This document shows, piece after piece, positions 21,860 through 32,941 of a stretch of 64,000 bases of DNA (position 1 is its first letter; each line of letters opens with the position of its first letter). Under the pieces are notes generated by a model, which made no database searches, was not told where the DNA came from, and was given only the letters and a program-made list of their open reading frames with translations. Position numbers and translations under genes: made by a program. The DNA is from Theropithecus gelada (taxonomy: Eukaryota; Chordata; Mammalia; Primates; Cercopithecidae). The stretch lies in NCBI RefSeq assembly GCF_003255815.1, contig NC_037681.1:85911703-85975702 (forward strand), in the 5' to 3' direction.

Positions 21860-21890
21860 TTAATGCTTCTGTTTATTCCAGAAGCATTAA
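21860..21890 (+). promoter_or_regulatory. Perfect stem-loop in ACTR2 3'UTR
   Basis: TTAATGCTTCTG (21860-21871) is followed by a 7-nt loop TTTATTC (21872-21878) and the exact reverse complement CAGAAGCATTAA (21879-21890). All 12 pairs are Watson-Crick with a G-C pair closing the loop. The base outside the stem does not pair, so the stem has a defined end. A perfect 12-bp stem with so short a loop is unlikely to be chance in a given 2.5-kb UTR. It is on the transcribed strand and would form in the mRNA. I do not recognise a named element. Confidence 0.6.
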
Positions 21891-21951
21891 AGTAACCCAT
21901 TGCCAAGTATCATTCTTGCAAATTATTCTTTTATGTAACTGACCAGTGCTT

Positions 21952-21957
21952 AATAAA
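21952..21957 (+). terminator. Candidate proximal poly(A) signal AATAAA
   Basis: AATAAA in GTGCTTAATAAAACAAGC, about 980 bases after the stop codon. The following 60 bases are not strongly GU-rich, apart from TTGGTGGTTT about 50 bases on, so use would be as a minor proximal site giving a short 3'UTR that still includes the hairpin at 21860. Confidence 0.4.
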
Positions 21958-22356
21958 ACAAGCAGGTACTTACAAATAATTACTGGCAGTAGGTTATAAT
22001 TGGTGGTTTAAAAATAACATTGAAATACGGGACTTGTTGCCAATTGGGTAATTTTCATTAGTTGTTTTGTTTGTTTTGATTTGAAACCTGGAAGTACAGT
22101 AAAATTTGACTGTTTAAAATGTTGGCCAAAAAAAAAATCAAGATTTAAATTTTTTATTTGCACTGAAAAACTAATCATAACTGTTAATTCTCAGCCATCT
22201 TTGAAGCTTGAAAGAAGAGTCTTTGGTATTTTGTAAATGTTAGCAGACTTTCCTGCCAGTGTCAGAAAATCCTATTTATGAATCCTGTCGGTATTCCTTG
22301 GTATCTGAAAAAAATATCAAATAGTACCCGTACATGAGTTCTTTCTAAGTTTGAAA

Positions 22357-22362
22357 AATAAA
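22357..22362 (+). terminator. Candidate internal poly(A) signal AATAAA
   Basis: AATAAA in TTTGAAAAATAAAAAGAA, about 1.39 kb after the stop. There is no clear GU/U-rich downstream element within 40 bases, so it is the weakest of the three candidates. Confidence 0.25.
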
Positions 22363-23444
22363 AAGAAATTGTATCACACTAATGACAAAATAGAAGTTCT
22401 GGAAAAAAATATTTTTCTTCATTTTAAAACTTTTTAACTAATAATGGCTTTGAAAGAAGAGGCTTAATTTGGAGGTGACTAAAATCAAAAGAAATTATTG
22501 ACTTGAGGGTCTCTGTTTTGTAAGAATACATAATTAGCTTAAATAAGCAGCAAAAGGTTTTAATTATGTAGCTTCTGTTAATATTAAGTGTTTTTTGTCT
22601 GTTTTACCTCAATTTGAACAGATAAGTTTGCTTGCATGCTGGACATGCCTCAGAACACATGAATAGCCCGTACCAGATCTTGGGAACATGGATCTTAGAG
22701 CCACTTTGGAATAAGTTCTTATATAAATACCCCCAGCCTTTTGAGAATGGGGCTTGTTAAAGGACGCATATGTAGGGCCAGTACCTACTGGCAGTTGGGT
22801 TCAGGAAAATAGGATTGACTTGGCCTTGGGTCCCTTGGTCCATTTTAAAATCTGGGAGTAGAAAACAACAAAAAATGGAATGGACTCTTAAAATAATGAA
22901 AGAGCATTTATCATTTGTCCCTTGAATGTAGAATTTGTTTTTGATTTCAGAATTCTGCTGGTAAACATGTCAGTTAAAATGGTATATTATGTGTATGTAT
23001 TATAATTTAGAAATCCCATTTTATAATGTTACTATTCCAAGGTGACATAATACATTTACATTTGGGATTTGGGTGGACTATTATATTTAACTGGAGTTGT
23101 TGGCAAGTGTGAATCCCTCAGGAAAAAAAAAAATCTGTTTTAAAAAGCAATCTGATTCTTGGCTCTTGAAACTATTGTTACTTAAATCTCCAATAATTAA
23201 AAATTTTAAATTTTTAAATCAGAATTGTCAATACTTTGACCTTTGAGAGGATTTCTTAGAAATACATTTAGTAATGTTCCCAAGAAGTCAATCTTACATT
23301 TAAACTTTTTTCTTTAAAACATGGTATTGGTTGTTAACTTTTACACAGTTCTGAGTACTGTTAATATCTGGAAAGTATCTTGAGATATCAGTGGAAAGCT
23401 AAACAGTCTAAATTTGACATGAAATACTTCTTTTTGATTCAGAA

Positions 23445-23450
23445 AATAAA
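23445..23450 (+). terminator. Probable main ACTR2 poly(A) signal AATAAA
   Basis: AATAAA in CAGAAAATAAAATCAG, followed by U-rich sequence with GTTTGAATTTTGTC and TTTTTTCTCTTGTTTCGTTTT. A cleavage point about 15-20 bases on (near 23465-23470) gives a 3'UTR of about 2.5 kb. A further AATAAA at 23830 is a possible longer alternative. Confidence 0.6.
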
Positions 23451-23470
23451 ATCAGATTTTTTCAAAGTCA

Positions 23471-24270
23471 GTTTGAATTTTGTCATTTCTTTCTAATAGT
23501 TTTTTCTCTTGTTTCGTTTTATTCGTATTTTTATTTTTGTTAATGCAAGATGAATTGACAGCTTTATGCTCGTTGTTAGGTCAAGTTCATGTCTGTGTTC
23601 TATTATTGACAAAACAACTCATTATTTCTGTTATGATTTTATAAATAAGAAAATAGAAGAGCGATTTATAGCTACATCAGAGGCTGTTTTCTTCCAACAG
23701 ACCGTTTTGTCTCCCAAAAAATTTAAGGTGGCTTTCACAGAATTAGAAATGCTAAAAAGACCGAGGTGTCACATGCCCCCTTTCAAGGACATATTAACTC
23801 ACCTACAGACTTTTAGGCATATTTAACAAAATAAAAGAAGGATGAAAATACATTTAACTGACCTTTTCTTGTTTTATACTATCCTTGAGGATGAGGGCTG
23901 GAGATTAGAGAGTATTTTTGCCTTTCCTTCTTCACGGACTTGTATGTGCAAACCTCATTGCCCGCTTCAGGGCCAGAGTCCTTCCAGACATCGCAAGGTT
24001 GCCTCTGGTGTTTCATCAAGTTTCTTCTGAGTTGCAGAAGAAGAATGTGATGACAGCTATCTCTATATGTAATGGAGGAAGAAAATACCAGGCACTGCAT
24101 AGTGCCCTTGATGGAATGAATGTCTCTCAATGCCCTTCATTTTTTTCTTCCACCCACAAACTTTGACCATTATACAATTGAGTGAGTTTATTAACTGTAT
24201 TTAGAACCATCAAAGAGGGTAGCCAACTAAAGTGAAGCAGAAACTCGAGGATTGATCTAAACTTAATTTT
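23471..24270 (+). other. Intergenic sequence just downstream of ACTR2
   Basis: AT-rich with an extra AATAAA at 23830. The open frames at 23566-23826 and 23842-24166 have no recognisable protein family, no splice context and ordinary AT-rich composition, so I do not call them genes. Confidence 0.5.
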
Positions 24271-24592
24271 TTTTTTTTTTTTTTTTGGAGACGGAGTTTC
24301 ACTCTTGTTGCCTGGCTAGAGTACAGTGGTGCGATCTCGGCTTACCACAATGGCACAATCTCGGCTCACCGCAGCCTCCGCCTCCCAGGTTCAAATGATT
24401 CTCCTGCCTCAGCCTCCCAAGTAACTGAGATGACAGGCATGTGCCACCAGCCTGGCTAATTTTGTATTTTTAGTAGAGACAGGGTTTCTCCATGTTGGTC
24501 AGGCTGGTCTCGAACTCCCAACCTCAGGTGATCTGTACGCCCCGGCCTCCCAAAGTGCTGGGATTACAGGCGTGAGCCACCACACCTGGCTA
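24270..24592 (-). repeat. Alu with a 24-bp internal tandem duplication
   Basis: T-run, GGAGACGGAGTTTCACTCTTG..., then TGGTGCGATCTCGGCTTACC (24327 on) followed at once by TGGCACAATCTCGGCTCACC (24351 on), then the rest of the Alu to CCACCACACCTGGC. The duplicated unit is 24 bp. Confidence 0.88.
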
Positions 24593-25557
24593 AGCTCAGT
24601 ATTTAACATGCTGTCTAACCTTGGACTAATTGGCCAACTACACACAATACTGGGATACTTTTTTCCTCTGGCTCAAAAATCCCTGACCTCTTTGAAGGTT
24701 GAAAAATGCTACATCAGAGGTAAGTAGAGGAGGTGAGGGGTAGTACCTGGGAAAGCATGTTTGCATGTGTGAATATAACTAAAAGGCTAAAATTAGTGAC
24801 TTTAACCATTATATTGGAAGTAACTTGTAGTCACAGAATAGAAATAAACTTGATTTATGGGGGGTGAAAATAAGGCAGCTATTACATGAATTTCAAGTGG
24901 TGTTCACGTAACATTTTAAAAACATTTTAAAGCATCTTTCTCTGTATTGTTTAACATTTGAAATTAGGAAGAAATAAGCTATTGAACCATAGTTACTTTT
25001 GTTCAAATTATCTAGACTGGCAGTCTTGTTGCCTATTATAAGTATCTCAGTTTGTGTTATCTGCAGATGTAAAATATCTGAGTAGGGGGAAATCAAATGA
25101 TTTATCTCTTCCTTTTGGCAGAATGGAGTTCCTGTCGGTTTCATATCTACCCCCTCAACTCCTCCCACCCACCAGAGGAAAAAGGAAAGACTGGAAAAGA
25201 CTTTGCATATAATTTTCCATGAAACACTTGACATAGGAATAGAAGAATTAGAGAATGTTGAGTAGATTTTCGTGGACCATTTGAAAGGTTTGGTTGGGTT
25301 TGGCAAGTGCAGAAAGCAATCACAAAGGTATTACAGAGTGATTCTTATGCCCAGGGTGACCTTTAAGAACGGTGCCCTTTGCCATTCACAGCAAGTGGAG
25401 CTTTTGCCTGATGAACGCTTTAAACAGTCGGTGAAAAGAAAACTCCAGTGAGTAACATATTTGCTCTTCCTTAAACATGGGTTTGAAAAAGAGGGCCTCA
25501 ACTCTTGAGGATAAGGATTCTTAAAATTACACTTTTTGTGCATAAAAGTGTAATTAT
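24593..25557 (+). other. Intergenic, no gene
   Basis: Unique-looking sequence. The 137-residue - strand frame at 24893-25306 shows no family resemblance and I regard it as chance. Confidence 0.5.
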
Positions 25558-25850
25558 GGCCAGGCACGGTGGCTCAGGCCTGTAATCGCAGCACTTTGGG
25601 AGGCTGAGGCCAGCCGCTCACCTGAGGTTGGAGTTCGAGACCAGCCTGACCAACGTGGAGAAACCCTGCCTCTATTAAAAAATACAAAATTAGCTGGGTG
25701 TGGTGGTGCATGCCTGTACTCCCAGCTCCTTGGGAGGCTGAGGCAGGAGAACCGCTTGAACCCGGGAGGCAGAGGTTGTCGTGAGCGGAAATCACGCCAT
25801 TGCACTCCAGCCTGGGCAACAAGAGCGAATCTCATCTCAAAAAACAAAAC
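25558..25850 (+). repeat. Alu (S-type), full length
   Basis: Begins GGCCAGGCACGGTGGCTCAGG and ends in a short tail AAAAAACAAAAC. Confidence 0.88.
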
Positions 25851-25914
25851 GTATCATAAAAATGTGAATGCAAATGCATTACTATCAAAGGTTTTAAGTA
25901 GTTAGGGAAATTCT

Positions 25915-26225
25915 GCCGGGTGTGGTGGCTCACACCTATAATCCCAGCACTTTGGGAGGCCTAGGCGGGCGGATCAGGAGGTCAGGGGATCAAGGCCATC
26001 CTGGCGAACACGGTGAAACCCCGTCTCTACTAAAAATACAAAAAAATTAGCCGAGCGTGGTGGCGGGCGCCTGTAGTCCCAGCTTCTCGGGAGACTGAGG
26101 CAGGAGAATGGCGTGAACCCGGGAGGCAGCAGAGTTTGCAGTGAGCAAAGATCGCGCCACTGCACTCCAGCCTGGGCAATAGAGCAAGACTCCGTCTCAA
26201 AAAAAAATAATAATAATAATAATTA
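25915..26225 (+). repeat. AluY with (AAT)n tail
   Basis: GCCGGGTGTGGTGGCTCACACC... with GAACACGGTGAAACCCCGTC and GGCGTGAACCCGGGAGGC; the tail is A9 then (TAA)n to 26225. Another Alu follows at once. Confidence 0.88.
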
Positions 26226-26526
26226 GGCTGAGCACAGTGGCTCACATCTGTAATCCCAGCACTTTGGGAGGCCGAGGTGGGTGGATCACGAGGTCAGGAG
26301 ATTGAGGCCATCCTGGCTAACACGGTGAAACCCCATCTCTACTAAAAACAACAAATTAGCCAGCTGTGGTGGTGGGTGCCTGTAGTCCCAGCTACTTGGG
26401 AGGCCGAGGCAGGAGAATGGCGTGAACCCGAGAGGCGGAGCTCGCAGTGAGCCGAAATCGCAACACTGCACTCCAGCCTGGGTGACAGAGCAAGACTCCA
26501 TCTCAAAAAAAAAAAAAAAAAAAAAA
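26226..26526 (+). repeat. AluY/S, tandem to the previous one
   Basis: Begins GGCTGAGCACAGTGGCTCAC and ends in an A22 run. Probably inserted in the tail of the Alu at 25915. Confidence 0.88.
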
Positions 26527-26691
26527 TTAGAGATATTCTAAAATTAAAGTCTGCCACAATATTAATTGGATCATTTTAAATTAATATGTTTATGCGAGTG
26601 CCTTGATGTTCTGTAGGGGTTGGGATTTTTTTCGAGGTGTCTATACACAGGAAAATTAAGAGATCTATTTTACTTTAGGAAGCCAAATCTT

Positions 26692-26992
26692 GCTGGGCAT
26701 GGTGACTCATGCCTGTAATCCCAACACTTTGGGAGGCCGAGGCAGGTGGATCACTTGAGGTCAGGAGTTTGAGACCAGCCTGGCCAACATCGCAAAACCC
26801 ATCTCTACTAAAAATACAAAAAATTAGGCCTGGTGGCGCATACCTGTAATCCCAGCTACTCAAGAGGCTGAGGCAGGAGAATTGCTTGAACCCAGGAGGC
26901 AAAGGCTGAAGTGAGCCAAGATCACGCCACTGCACTCCAGCCTAGGTGACAGAGCGAGACTCTGTCTCAAAAATAATAATAATAATAAAATA
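26692..26992 (+). repeat. Alu (S-type) with (AAT)n tail
   Basis: Begins GCTGGGCATGGTGACTCATGCC; tail AAAAATAATAATAATAATAAAA. Confidence 0.87.
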
Positions 26993-27255
26993 TAAAAATC
27001 TAAGGGTTTCCTGAGTTGTCAATTCTTATATTTTCATATTTTCTTATGTTTACATATGTATATATTCTTATATTTTTATGTTTTGTGACAACTTAGTGTT
27101 TGAAGACTAAGAAATTTGGGCCTTAACTGAGACTCAATTGTTAAATTGATAATACACAGTTGACCTCTTTATTGGAAACTTAAATTTACCTCCAAATGTG
27201 GGAGTTTTTTTTCCCTAATTTAGATTTACATTTGAAAACTTCTGGCATTTTTTTT

Positions 27256-27560
27256 GTGTTTTTTTTTTTTTTTTGAGACGGAGTCTTGCTCTGTCGCCCG
27301 GGCTGGAGTGCAGTGGCCAGATCTCTCAGCTCACTGCAAGCTCCGCCTCCTGGGTTCACGCCATTCTCCTGCCTCAGCCTCCCGAGTAGCTGGGACTACA
27401 GGCGCCCGCCACCTCGCCCGGCTAGTTTTTTGTATTTCTTAGTAGAGACGGGGTTTCACCATGTTAGCCAGGATGGTCTCGATCTCCTGACCTTGTGATC
27501 CGCCCGTCTCGGCCTCCCAAAGTGCTGGGATTACAGGCTTGAGCCACCGCGCCCGGCCCG
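27256..27560 (-). repeat. Young AluY of the Old World monkey (YR-like) type
   Basis: The T-tail is followed by a near-consensus complement with GGCCAGATCTC, CGCCACCTCGCCCGGCTAG and CAGGCTTGAGCC. An exact target-site duplication of TGGCA plus eight T lies at 27243-27255 and 27561-27573. Confidence 0.93.
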
Positions 27561-27902
27561 TGGCATTTTTTTTAAAGAGCTATTAGGAAAGAGTGAAACC
27601 TAAACTATGGTGAGAATTTAAAGGACCTTGATTCAAAGAATCAATTAAGGAGGCTGTCCTCTTTGGTTTGCTGTTACTTAGTAATTTAGTGGAATTCAAG
27701 CAGATAATATTCAACTTCTTAAGTTCCCTGCTTACACAACTTGAAATTCTAAAGGAGTCTCTAAAATGAAAACATCCCACAGGAAGTGATGTAGCTAAAT
27801 TATGATTATCCGTATTTTTAAAACAAATTACTTGTCTTTCAAATGTCTTTTTCGGTATGGGGTCAGAATCACATGTTCCTTTTGTTAAAAATGCAGGCTC
27901 TT

Positions 27903-28231
27903 AGGCGGGGCGTGGTGGCTCATTCCTGTAATCCCAGCATTTTGGGAAGCCAAGGGGGGGCGGGAATCACCTGAGGTCAGGAGTTCGAGACCAGCCTGAT
28001 GAACAGGACAAAACCCCGTCTCTACTAACAGTACAAAAATTACCCGGGCGTGGTGGCAGGCGCCTGTAATCCCAACTACTCCTACTTAGGAGGCTGAGGC
28101 AGGAGAATGGCTTGAACCCAGGAGGCGGAGGTTGCAGTGAACTGAGATCAGCCACTGCACTCCAGCCTGGGCAACAGAGCAAGACTCTGTCTCAAATAAA
28201 AAAAGAAAACCAAACAAAAAAAAAAAAAAAA
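27903..28231 (+). repeat. Alu (S-type), full length
   Basis: Begins GGCGGGGCGTGGTGGCTCATTCC. It has a short duplicated CTACTCCTACTTAGG inside and a mixed A-rich tail. Confidence 0.87.
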
Positions 28232-30219
28232 CAGGCTTCCTTGAGCCCCACTCTGGACCACCAAATCAAGCCTGAGGGTTTGCTTGTTTTCCGACTCTTC
28301 CCCCACAACTCCCACACTCCTGTTGTAGGGGCTAAGAGGACAATCAGGCTTCAAAGTATGAACCACTCTCCTGGGCCCACACCTGCAGTGCCCTTCTTTC
28401 CTCCTCTTCCTGGGGAAAACTCCTAGAGCTTTTAGCAGATGGGTTCAGAAGTGACACAGGAAGCAGCCCTGGGAAGCCGGAACCACTTAGAGACCAACTG
28501 TTTAGGCAATATGCTGACCTCTGTTCCACCTCCCCCAAATGGATCTTCAGTTCAAATGGATGATAAACACCTTTCATTAAAAAGGCAAATTCTGGGATGG
28601 TTAAAGCACCATCAGTCATTTACACATCCATTTGTATTAAAAGGAAGTCCAGAGACTCACACTGACGCCTAGGGTAGATTAGCAGCTCTTTGTGATTTAA
28701 GTGAAAGGAAGGTCTGTAACTTTGGCCTAAGGAGTGCATTGGAAAAGTGCATAGGTTCCTGAGGAAATTCAGTTTTTAGAGCAAGCTCACCTCGGTAGAT
28801 GAGAGTTGAGTGCTGATAGTGGTAAAATAACCAAAGCAAACTGCTCATTTCAACATTCCTTTCTCCTCACTTCCAACTTGCAGTGTTCCCAGCTTCCTGA
28901 ACTCAAGCTAGTACAGCTAATGCTACAAGTTTTAGCTGCTTGATACATGAAAGTGATTTATAGTCAGGCCAAGAAACCCACCTACCAGATGTAGCTTTAC
29001 TTTTAGAGATCATGTATGTATTTCAAGTTCCATGCAACTGACAAATGAACTTTTGGAGGCAACTTGTTGAAAAGTGGAAGTATTGAATTGTTCATGGTGA
29101 CCAAGAGTCCATACATTAATGACCACTATAATTATGTTTCTTATGATATCAAAACTGACATGGTCCCCTAATACAGAATGCAGTTCATAATGTAGATTTG
29201 GGGAGTGCCAGTGTTCACCACTTGTGTTTTTGAAACATAGGTGGTATGAGGAAAACTATCTTCTGACTTTAAGCTACTGTTTTTTAAATGGTATGACAAC
29301 TTTATGTTTATTTCTTTTGGTTAATCTGACCAGTCTCAGAGTTGCATGAAAATGATCTTCATCGTTTCCATTTCATAGCAACTCTTTTATGCCTTAAACA
29401 TTTTTTTTTCTCTTCATACCATTCAAAAGAAGCTCAGATTTGTGGTGTGAGCCAACAAAAATCCTCCCTCAGGTGCTTCAATAACAGTAAGACAGGCTTC
29501 CTTGAGTATCCTAAATGAAAGCTTTGTTTTGTTGCACTTTTGAACAAATACGTGAAGAGAAAGATTTATGTAATGAAATTCCATGTTTTAAGAGTCTAAA
29601 GAGGATTGGATTTATGGTTCTTCCACCCCCATCCCCACCACTGAAACTAGAAAACTTCTTGCTTTGGCCCAGATCGCAAAAACCTTTGCTGCTCCCAAGT
29701 TCCCTGAACTGTTAGGATAAAATGGAATACTAAAGAGTACCTTAAACTCAGAAGGCATGATTTGCTAACTGGCAACCTAAACCAAATGGCAGCTCACACC
29801 ACTAGCTGATTTTATTCAGAAGATAGGGCTAAAGGAGAAACTTTTCCCACTAAATTTCAGTACAGTTATTACTTTCAAGAATACACCCTGTTTTCTTCAG
29901 GCTCTGAGCTTGTCTGCTAAAATAATTAGCTGTGAGGCAGACGGGGAAAGAATTGCATCTGCAAAAGGCAGGAAGACAAGGTCAGGAGAAGAGGAGGCAG
30001 CTTGACTCACAGCTGCCCACCCTGCAGAGGAGCAGAGCTTGCCAAGAATATCCACACTGATTTATGGAGAAAAAATCAGGAAACCATTCACCCCAGATAG
30101 CTTGGATTTGTGACAATATCAGCGTAAACTATTTCCATTTAGACTGAGAATTCCGAGTCTCTATGGTGCTTCATCTTTTCCCGCCTTCACCCCTTCTTCT
30201 AGCATTTCTAGCAACACTG
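28232..30219 (+). other. Intergenic Alu-free block, part 1
   Basis: Two kilobases with no Alu and no gene I can support. At 30004-30015 TGACTCACAGCTG joins an AP-1 consensus and an E-box. Open frames are short and random-looking. Confidence 0.5.
30004..30015. promoter_or_regulatory. Overlapping AP-1 and E-box motif
   Basis: TGACTCA followed by overlapping CAGCTG in CTTGACTCACAGCTGCCC. Motif match only; binding is not shown by sequence. Confidence 0.25.
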
Positions 30220-30335
30220 GGGCCAGTGATTCTCAAACTTTGGGGTGCCTGAGACTCTCTTGAGCTAACGACAATGTAGATACCTGGCCCCACTTCCAGA
30301 AATTGAGGTGACACTCTTAGGAAGGGGTCTTTTGC
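30220..30335 (+). mobile_element. MER5A-type hAT relic (partial)
   Basis: CAGTGATTCTCAAACTTTGGGGTGCCTGAGA is the typical left end; CTGGCCCCACTTCCAGAAATTGAGGT corresponds to the middle. The right end is missing. Confidence 0.7.
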
Positions 30336-30837
30336 ACTTAGAAAAACATGAATCAGAAACCAGGGAAATTTTGTAAGAATTAAGCTACAGACTAAATGAT
30401 AGTAATAAAAACCTTGGTATGTTTGTCCAGAAGGTTTCACTTAATTGGGAGTTTCCTAAGAGAATGAAGGCGAAGGCTTTTCCGCCTGGGGACTCTTAGG
30501 ACTCTTCGGGCTTACTCCGCAGAGTCTCACTGTGTACCTTGTGAAAACTGGCCTTCTTCATTCTTGTGCCTAATCTTGCTCACAAAGGAACATGCTACCA
30601 GTCTCATCTGCTTCCAAAGGGCTTTGTTTCAGATCCCTTTTGGAAAAGGAGTGCATTTTTCTGCCTTGGTTTACTGCCTTTGGAGAACAAGAATGCATCT
30701 CAAACGTGTTTATTGAACTTTTCAAGTTCCTTGACTTTCTGCAGGCAGAGCCAGCCATGGTCTTCAGACTCTACGTTAATTAAGAGAGCTACATAGGAAG
30801 CAATGACAACAACAACGAGGACACAAGAAAGCAGTAA

Positions 30838-31035
30838 TGGTCACCATTTATGAGTGTCTGTGAAGTGCCAGGCACTGTACCTTAAGCATTTGCCAGCATT
30901 CTCACTTAACGCAAATAGGAATTATCAGCACTTTATAGATGAGGAGACTGAGACATAAGAGGTAAAGTAACAAGAACAAGGACTCAGAGCTAAGAAGTTG
31001 TAGAGCCAGAGTGGAGCTCAAGCATCTTCCTGGCT
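30838..31035 (-). repeat. MIR SINE
   Basis: GTGCCAGGCACTGTACCTTAAGC, TATAGATGAGGAGACTGAGAC and AGCCAGAGTGGAGCTCAAGC are the complement of the MIR core and tRNA-related part. Confidence 0.78.
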
Positions 31036-32593
31036 ATACAACCCTTGCTTCTCCAACACCCATTGATGGCTCTGTGTGGTGGTCATCGAGCCCTGCCCTA
31101 CTTCAAAGCCTTGATCAGTTTAGGAGGCTGTCTTGACCCTGCCCCTCATCACGGGCCTTGGGAAAAGCACTTGTCCTTTGTGTGCCTTAATTTAACTCAG
31201 TGAGTCAAGTGCCCCAAGCCTGGAGTGGCTGGTGCCCCAAGTGCCATTTGAAAAGTGCTTTGATATGAAGTGTCCACAAGGGCTTGCTCTTCTGTTTATA
31301 GCAAACCATTTCCATGAAGAAACAAGTGGAAGCTCTGGGAGTGAACGAGTGAAAGGAATGTTGGCCACAGGCATTTGGATCTAGAGGAGCTTGTTGCGCT
31401 TTTAGGATTGATCAACTGAGTCTTTATTCCCCTTGGTAGGTTTAATTTTTGACCAGCAGGTGTACACTCTGGTCCAAGGCCCTGGATTTGGCTCAGAGCT
31501 TCACATATGAGTCCATGGAGTTTGTAAACTCTCCACTTGCAAGAGAAAAGCAAGAAATGGAAAGAATGACAGTTACTAAGGTTAGCAGTGGCCCCTGGAA
31601 TCCAAGTGGCCCTTGAGAAGAACACTTGGGGAGGGGAAGCATTTGAATCACCTAAATTTCCTAAGAACTTGCCCTGTGTTTTGGGAACCCTCTGAGAATG
31701 GCGACTACATGAGCTAGCTCTCAGACCAGCTGTCTTCAGAGGGGACCACCTAACGGGAGGCCGACTGTAGAGGCTAAAACATGCAAGTTACCGCCTGAGG
31801 GAGGTAACAACGCTTCCATGCAGAACAGCTGTGTGTTACTTTAAAAGCAGCTAATTTCACTATCTGAATTCAAGGATGTTTCCCAGATCTCCATGCTGTG
31901 AATAGCAGTGCTGTTTGAGATGGCCATTATTGCTTACATCCTCCTCAAGCCGGGAGCAGAGGGAGGAGCCTGGATCTGGGTCTCCTGTCTCACTGCGGCA
32001 AGAGGACATGATTAGTGGTTAGCCTATCTCTAAAAGCCCTGGGGAGCAGAGTGTAGGAAGGAAGGAAGGAAGTTGTGTAGGATAAACAAAACAAAGCAAA
32101 ACCCCAAAAAGCCGCAAGAAAGTACTTCAGATGTGCAAGAATCTGTAATTCACATACTCATGGGATAGTTGAGGGTTAGGACCTGGATTAAATGTTTTCA
32201 CATGGAATGGGAATACCAAGAACAAAGCAACTGAAGAGTGGGGTGACTGGCTTGGTTTTAAAGAGTCCTGGAAACAGAGTCCTCTTATTGTTTCTGGATG
32301 TTTAGACACATCAAGGTCGACATATAAATTGTTTTAAAATATATCTGTTCTTCTCAATTTCACATGAAAAAAAAAAAGGAAAATTATATCTAGCAAGTTT
32401 TACTATAAGATCATTGCTAATTTGCCTTTAGTTTCCCATGACAAGATTCAGTAGTTTGATAATCTTGTGGAAAATAATTCACTTTTTAAGAAAATGTGGT
32501 TTCAAAGAAGTGAATATACTGATAACTATGAAAGCCTCTCGAGTAAGGCAATATTTTAGAGTAACTGGACTGCTTGCTGCATGGCAACCTTCA
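31036..32593 (+). other. Intergenic Alu-free block, part 2
   Basis: No repeat that I can name and no supported gene. Contains (GGAA)n at 32056-32070. Confidence 0.5.
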
Positions 32594-32603
32594 CAATTCA
32601 ATG

Positions 32604-32931
32604 AGTTTTTTGTTCGTTTGTTTTTGTTTGTTTTTTGAGACAAAGTCTCGCTCTGTAACCCAGGCTGGAGTACAGTCACGTGATCTCGGCTCACCGCAAC
32701 CTCCGCCTCCCGGGTTCAAGCGATTCTCCTGCCTCAGCCTCCTGAGTAGCTGGGATTACAAGCGTGCACCACTGCACCCAGCGATTTTTTTTTTTTTTTT
32801 TTTAATTTTTAGTAGAGACGGGGTTTCACCATGTTGGCCAGGCTGGTCTTGAACTCCTGACCTCAGGTGATCTGCCTGCCTTGGCCTCCCAAAGTGCTGG
32901 GATTACAGACGTGAGCCACCTTGCCTGGGCG
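32604..32931 (-). repeat. Alu (S/Y-type), full length
   Basis: Tail complement of (TTTG)-like sequence, then GAGACAAAGTCTCGCTCTG... to GAGCCACCTTGCCTGGGCG. The exact target-site duplication CAATTCAATG is at 32594-32603 and 32932-32941. T17 lies inside at the middle A-rich linker. Confidence 0.9.
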
Positions 32932-32941
32932 CAATTCAATG

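Larger units (their letters stand above)
1..23470 (+). other. ACTR2: ACTR2 gene, 3' portion (transcribed span)
   Basis: This is the span of the ACTR2 transcription unit inside the window. It starts within an intron at base 1 and ends near the AATAAA at 23445. The six coding exons below keep one reading frame across five complete introns of 3146, 1649, 5172, 3814 and 3107 bp, all GT-AG. The joined product matches actin-related protein 2 residues 126-394, as I know the family. Arp2 and Arp3 form the pseudo-actin dimer of the cytoplasmic Arp2/3 complex, which starts daughter actin filaments at branch points when activated by WASP/WAVE proteins. The 5' exons and promoter are outside the window. 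The 3' boundary is inferred from the poly(A) signal and from the mRNA length I recall (roughly 3.9 kb), so it is less certain than the exons. Confidence 0.95.
20970..23470 (+). other. ACTR2: ACTR2 3' untranslated region
   Basis: About 2.5 kb of AT-rich sequence without any Alu or LINE follows the stop codon, which fits a long conserved 3'UTR. It contains a TTATTTATT AU-rich nonamer at 21726-21734, a perfect hairpin at 21860-21890, and AATAAA hexamers at 21952, 22357 and 23445. I take the 23445 signal as the main end because the resulting mRNA length fits the size I recall for ACTR2. The earlier hexamers may give shorter forms. No open frame inside looks coding. Confidence 0.8.

Noticed and set aside
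23566..24166. Three open frames just after ACTR2
   Set aside because: No family resemblance, no splice or promoter context, and AT-rich composition expected of noncoding DNA.
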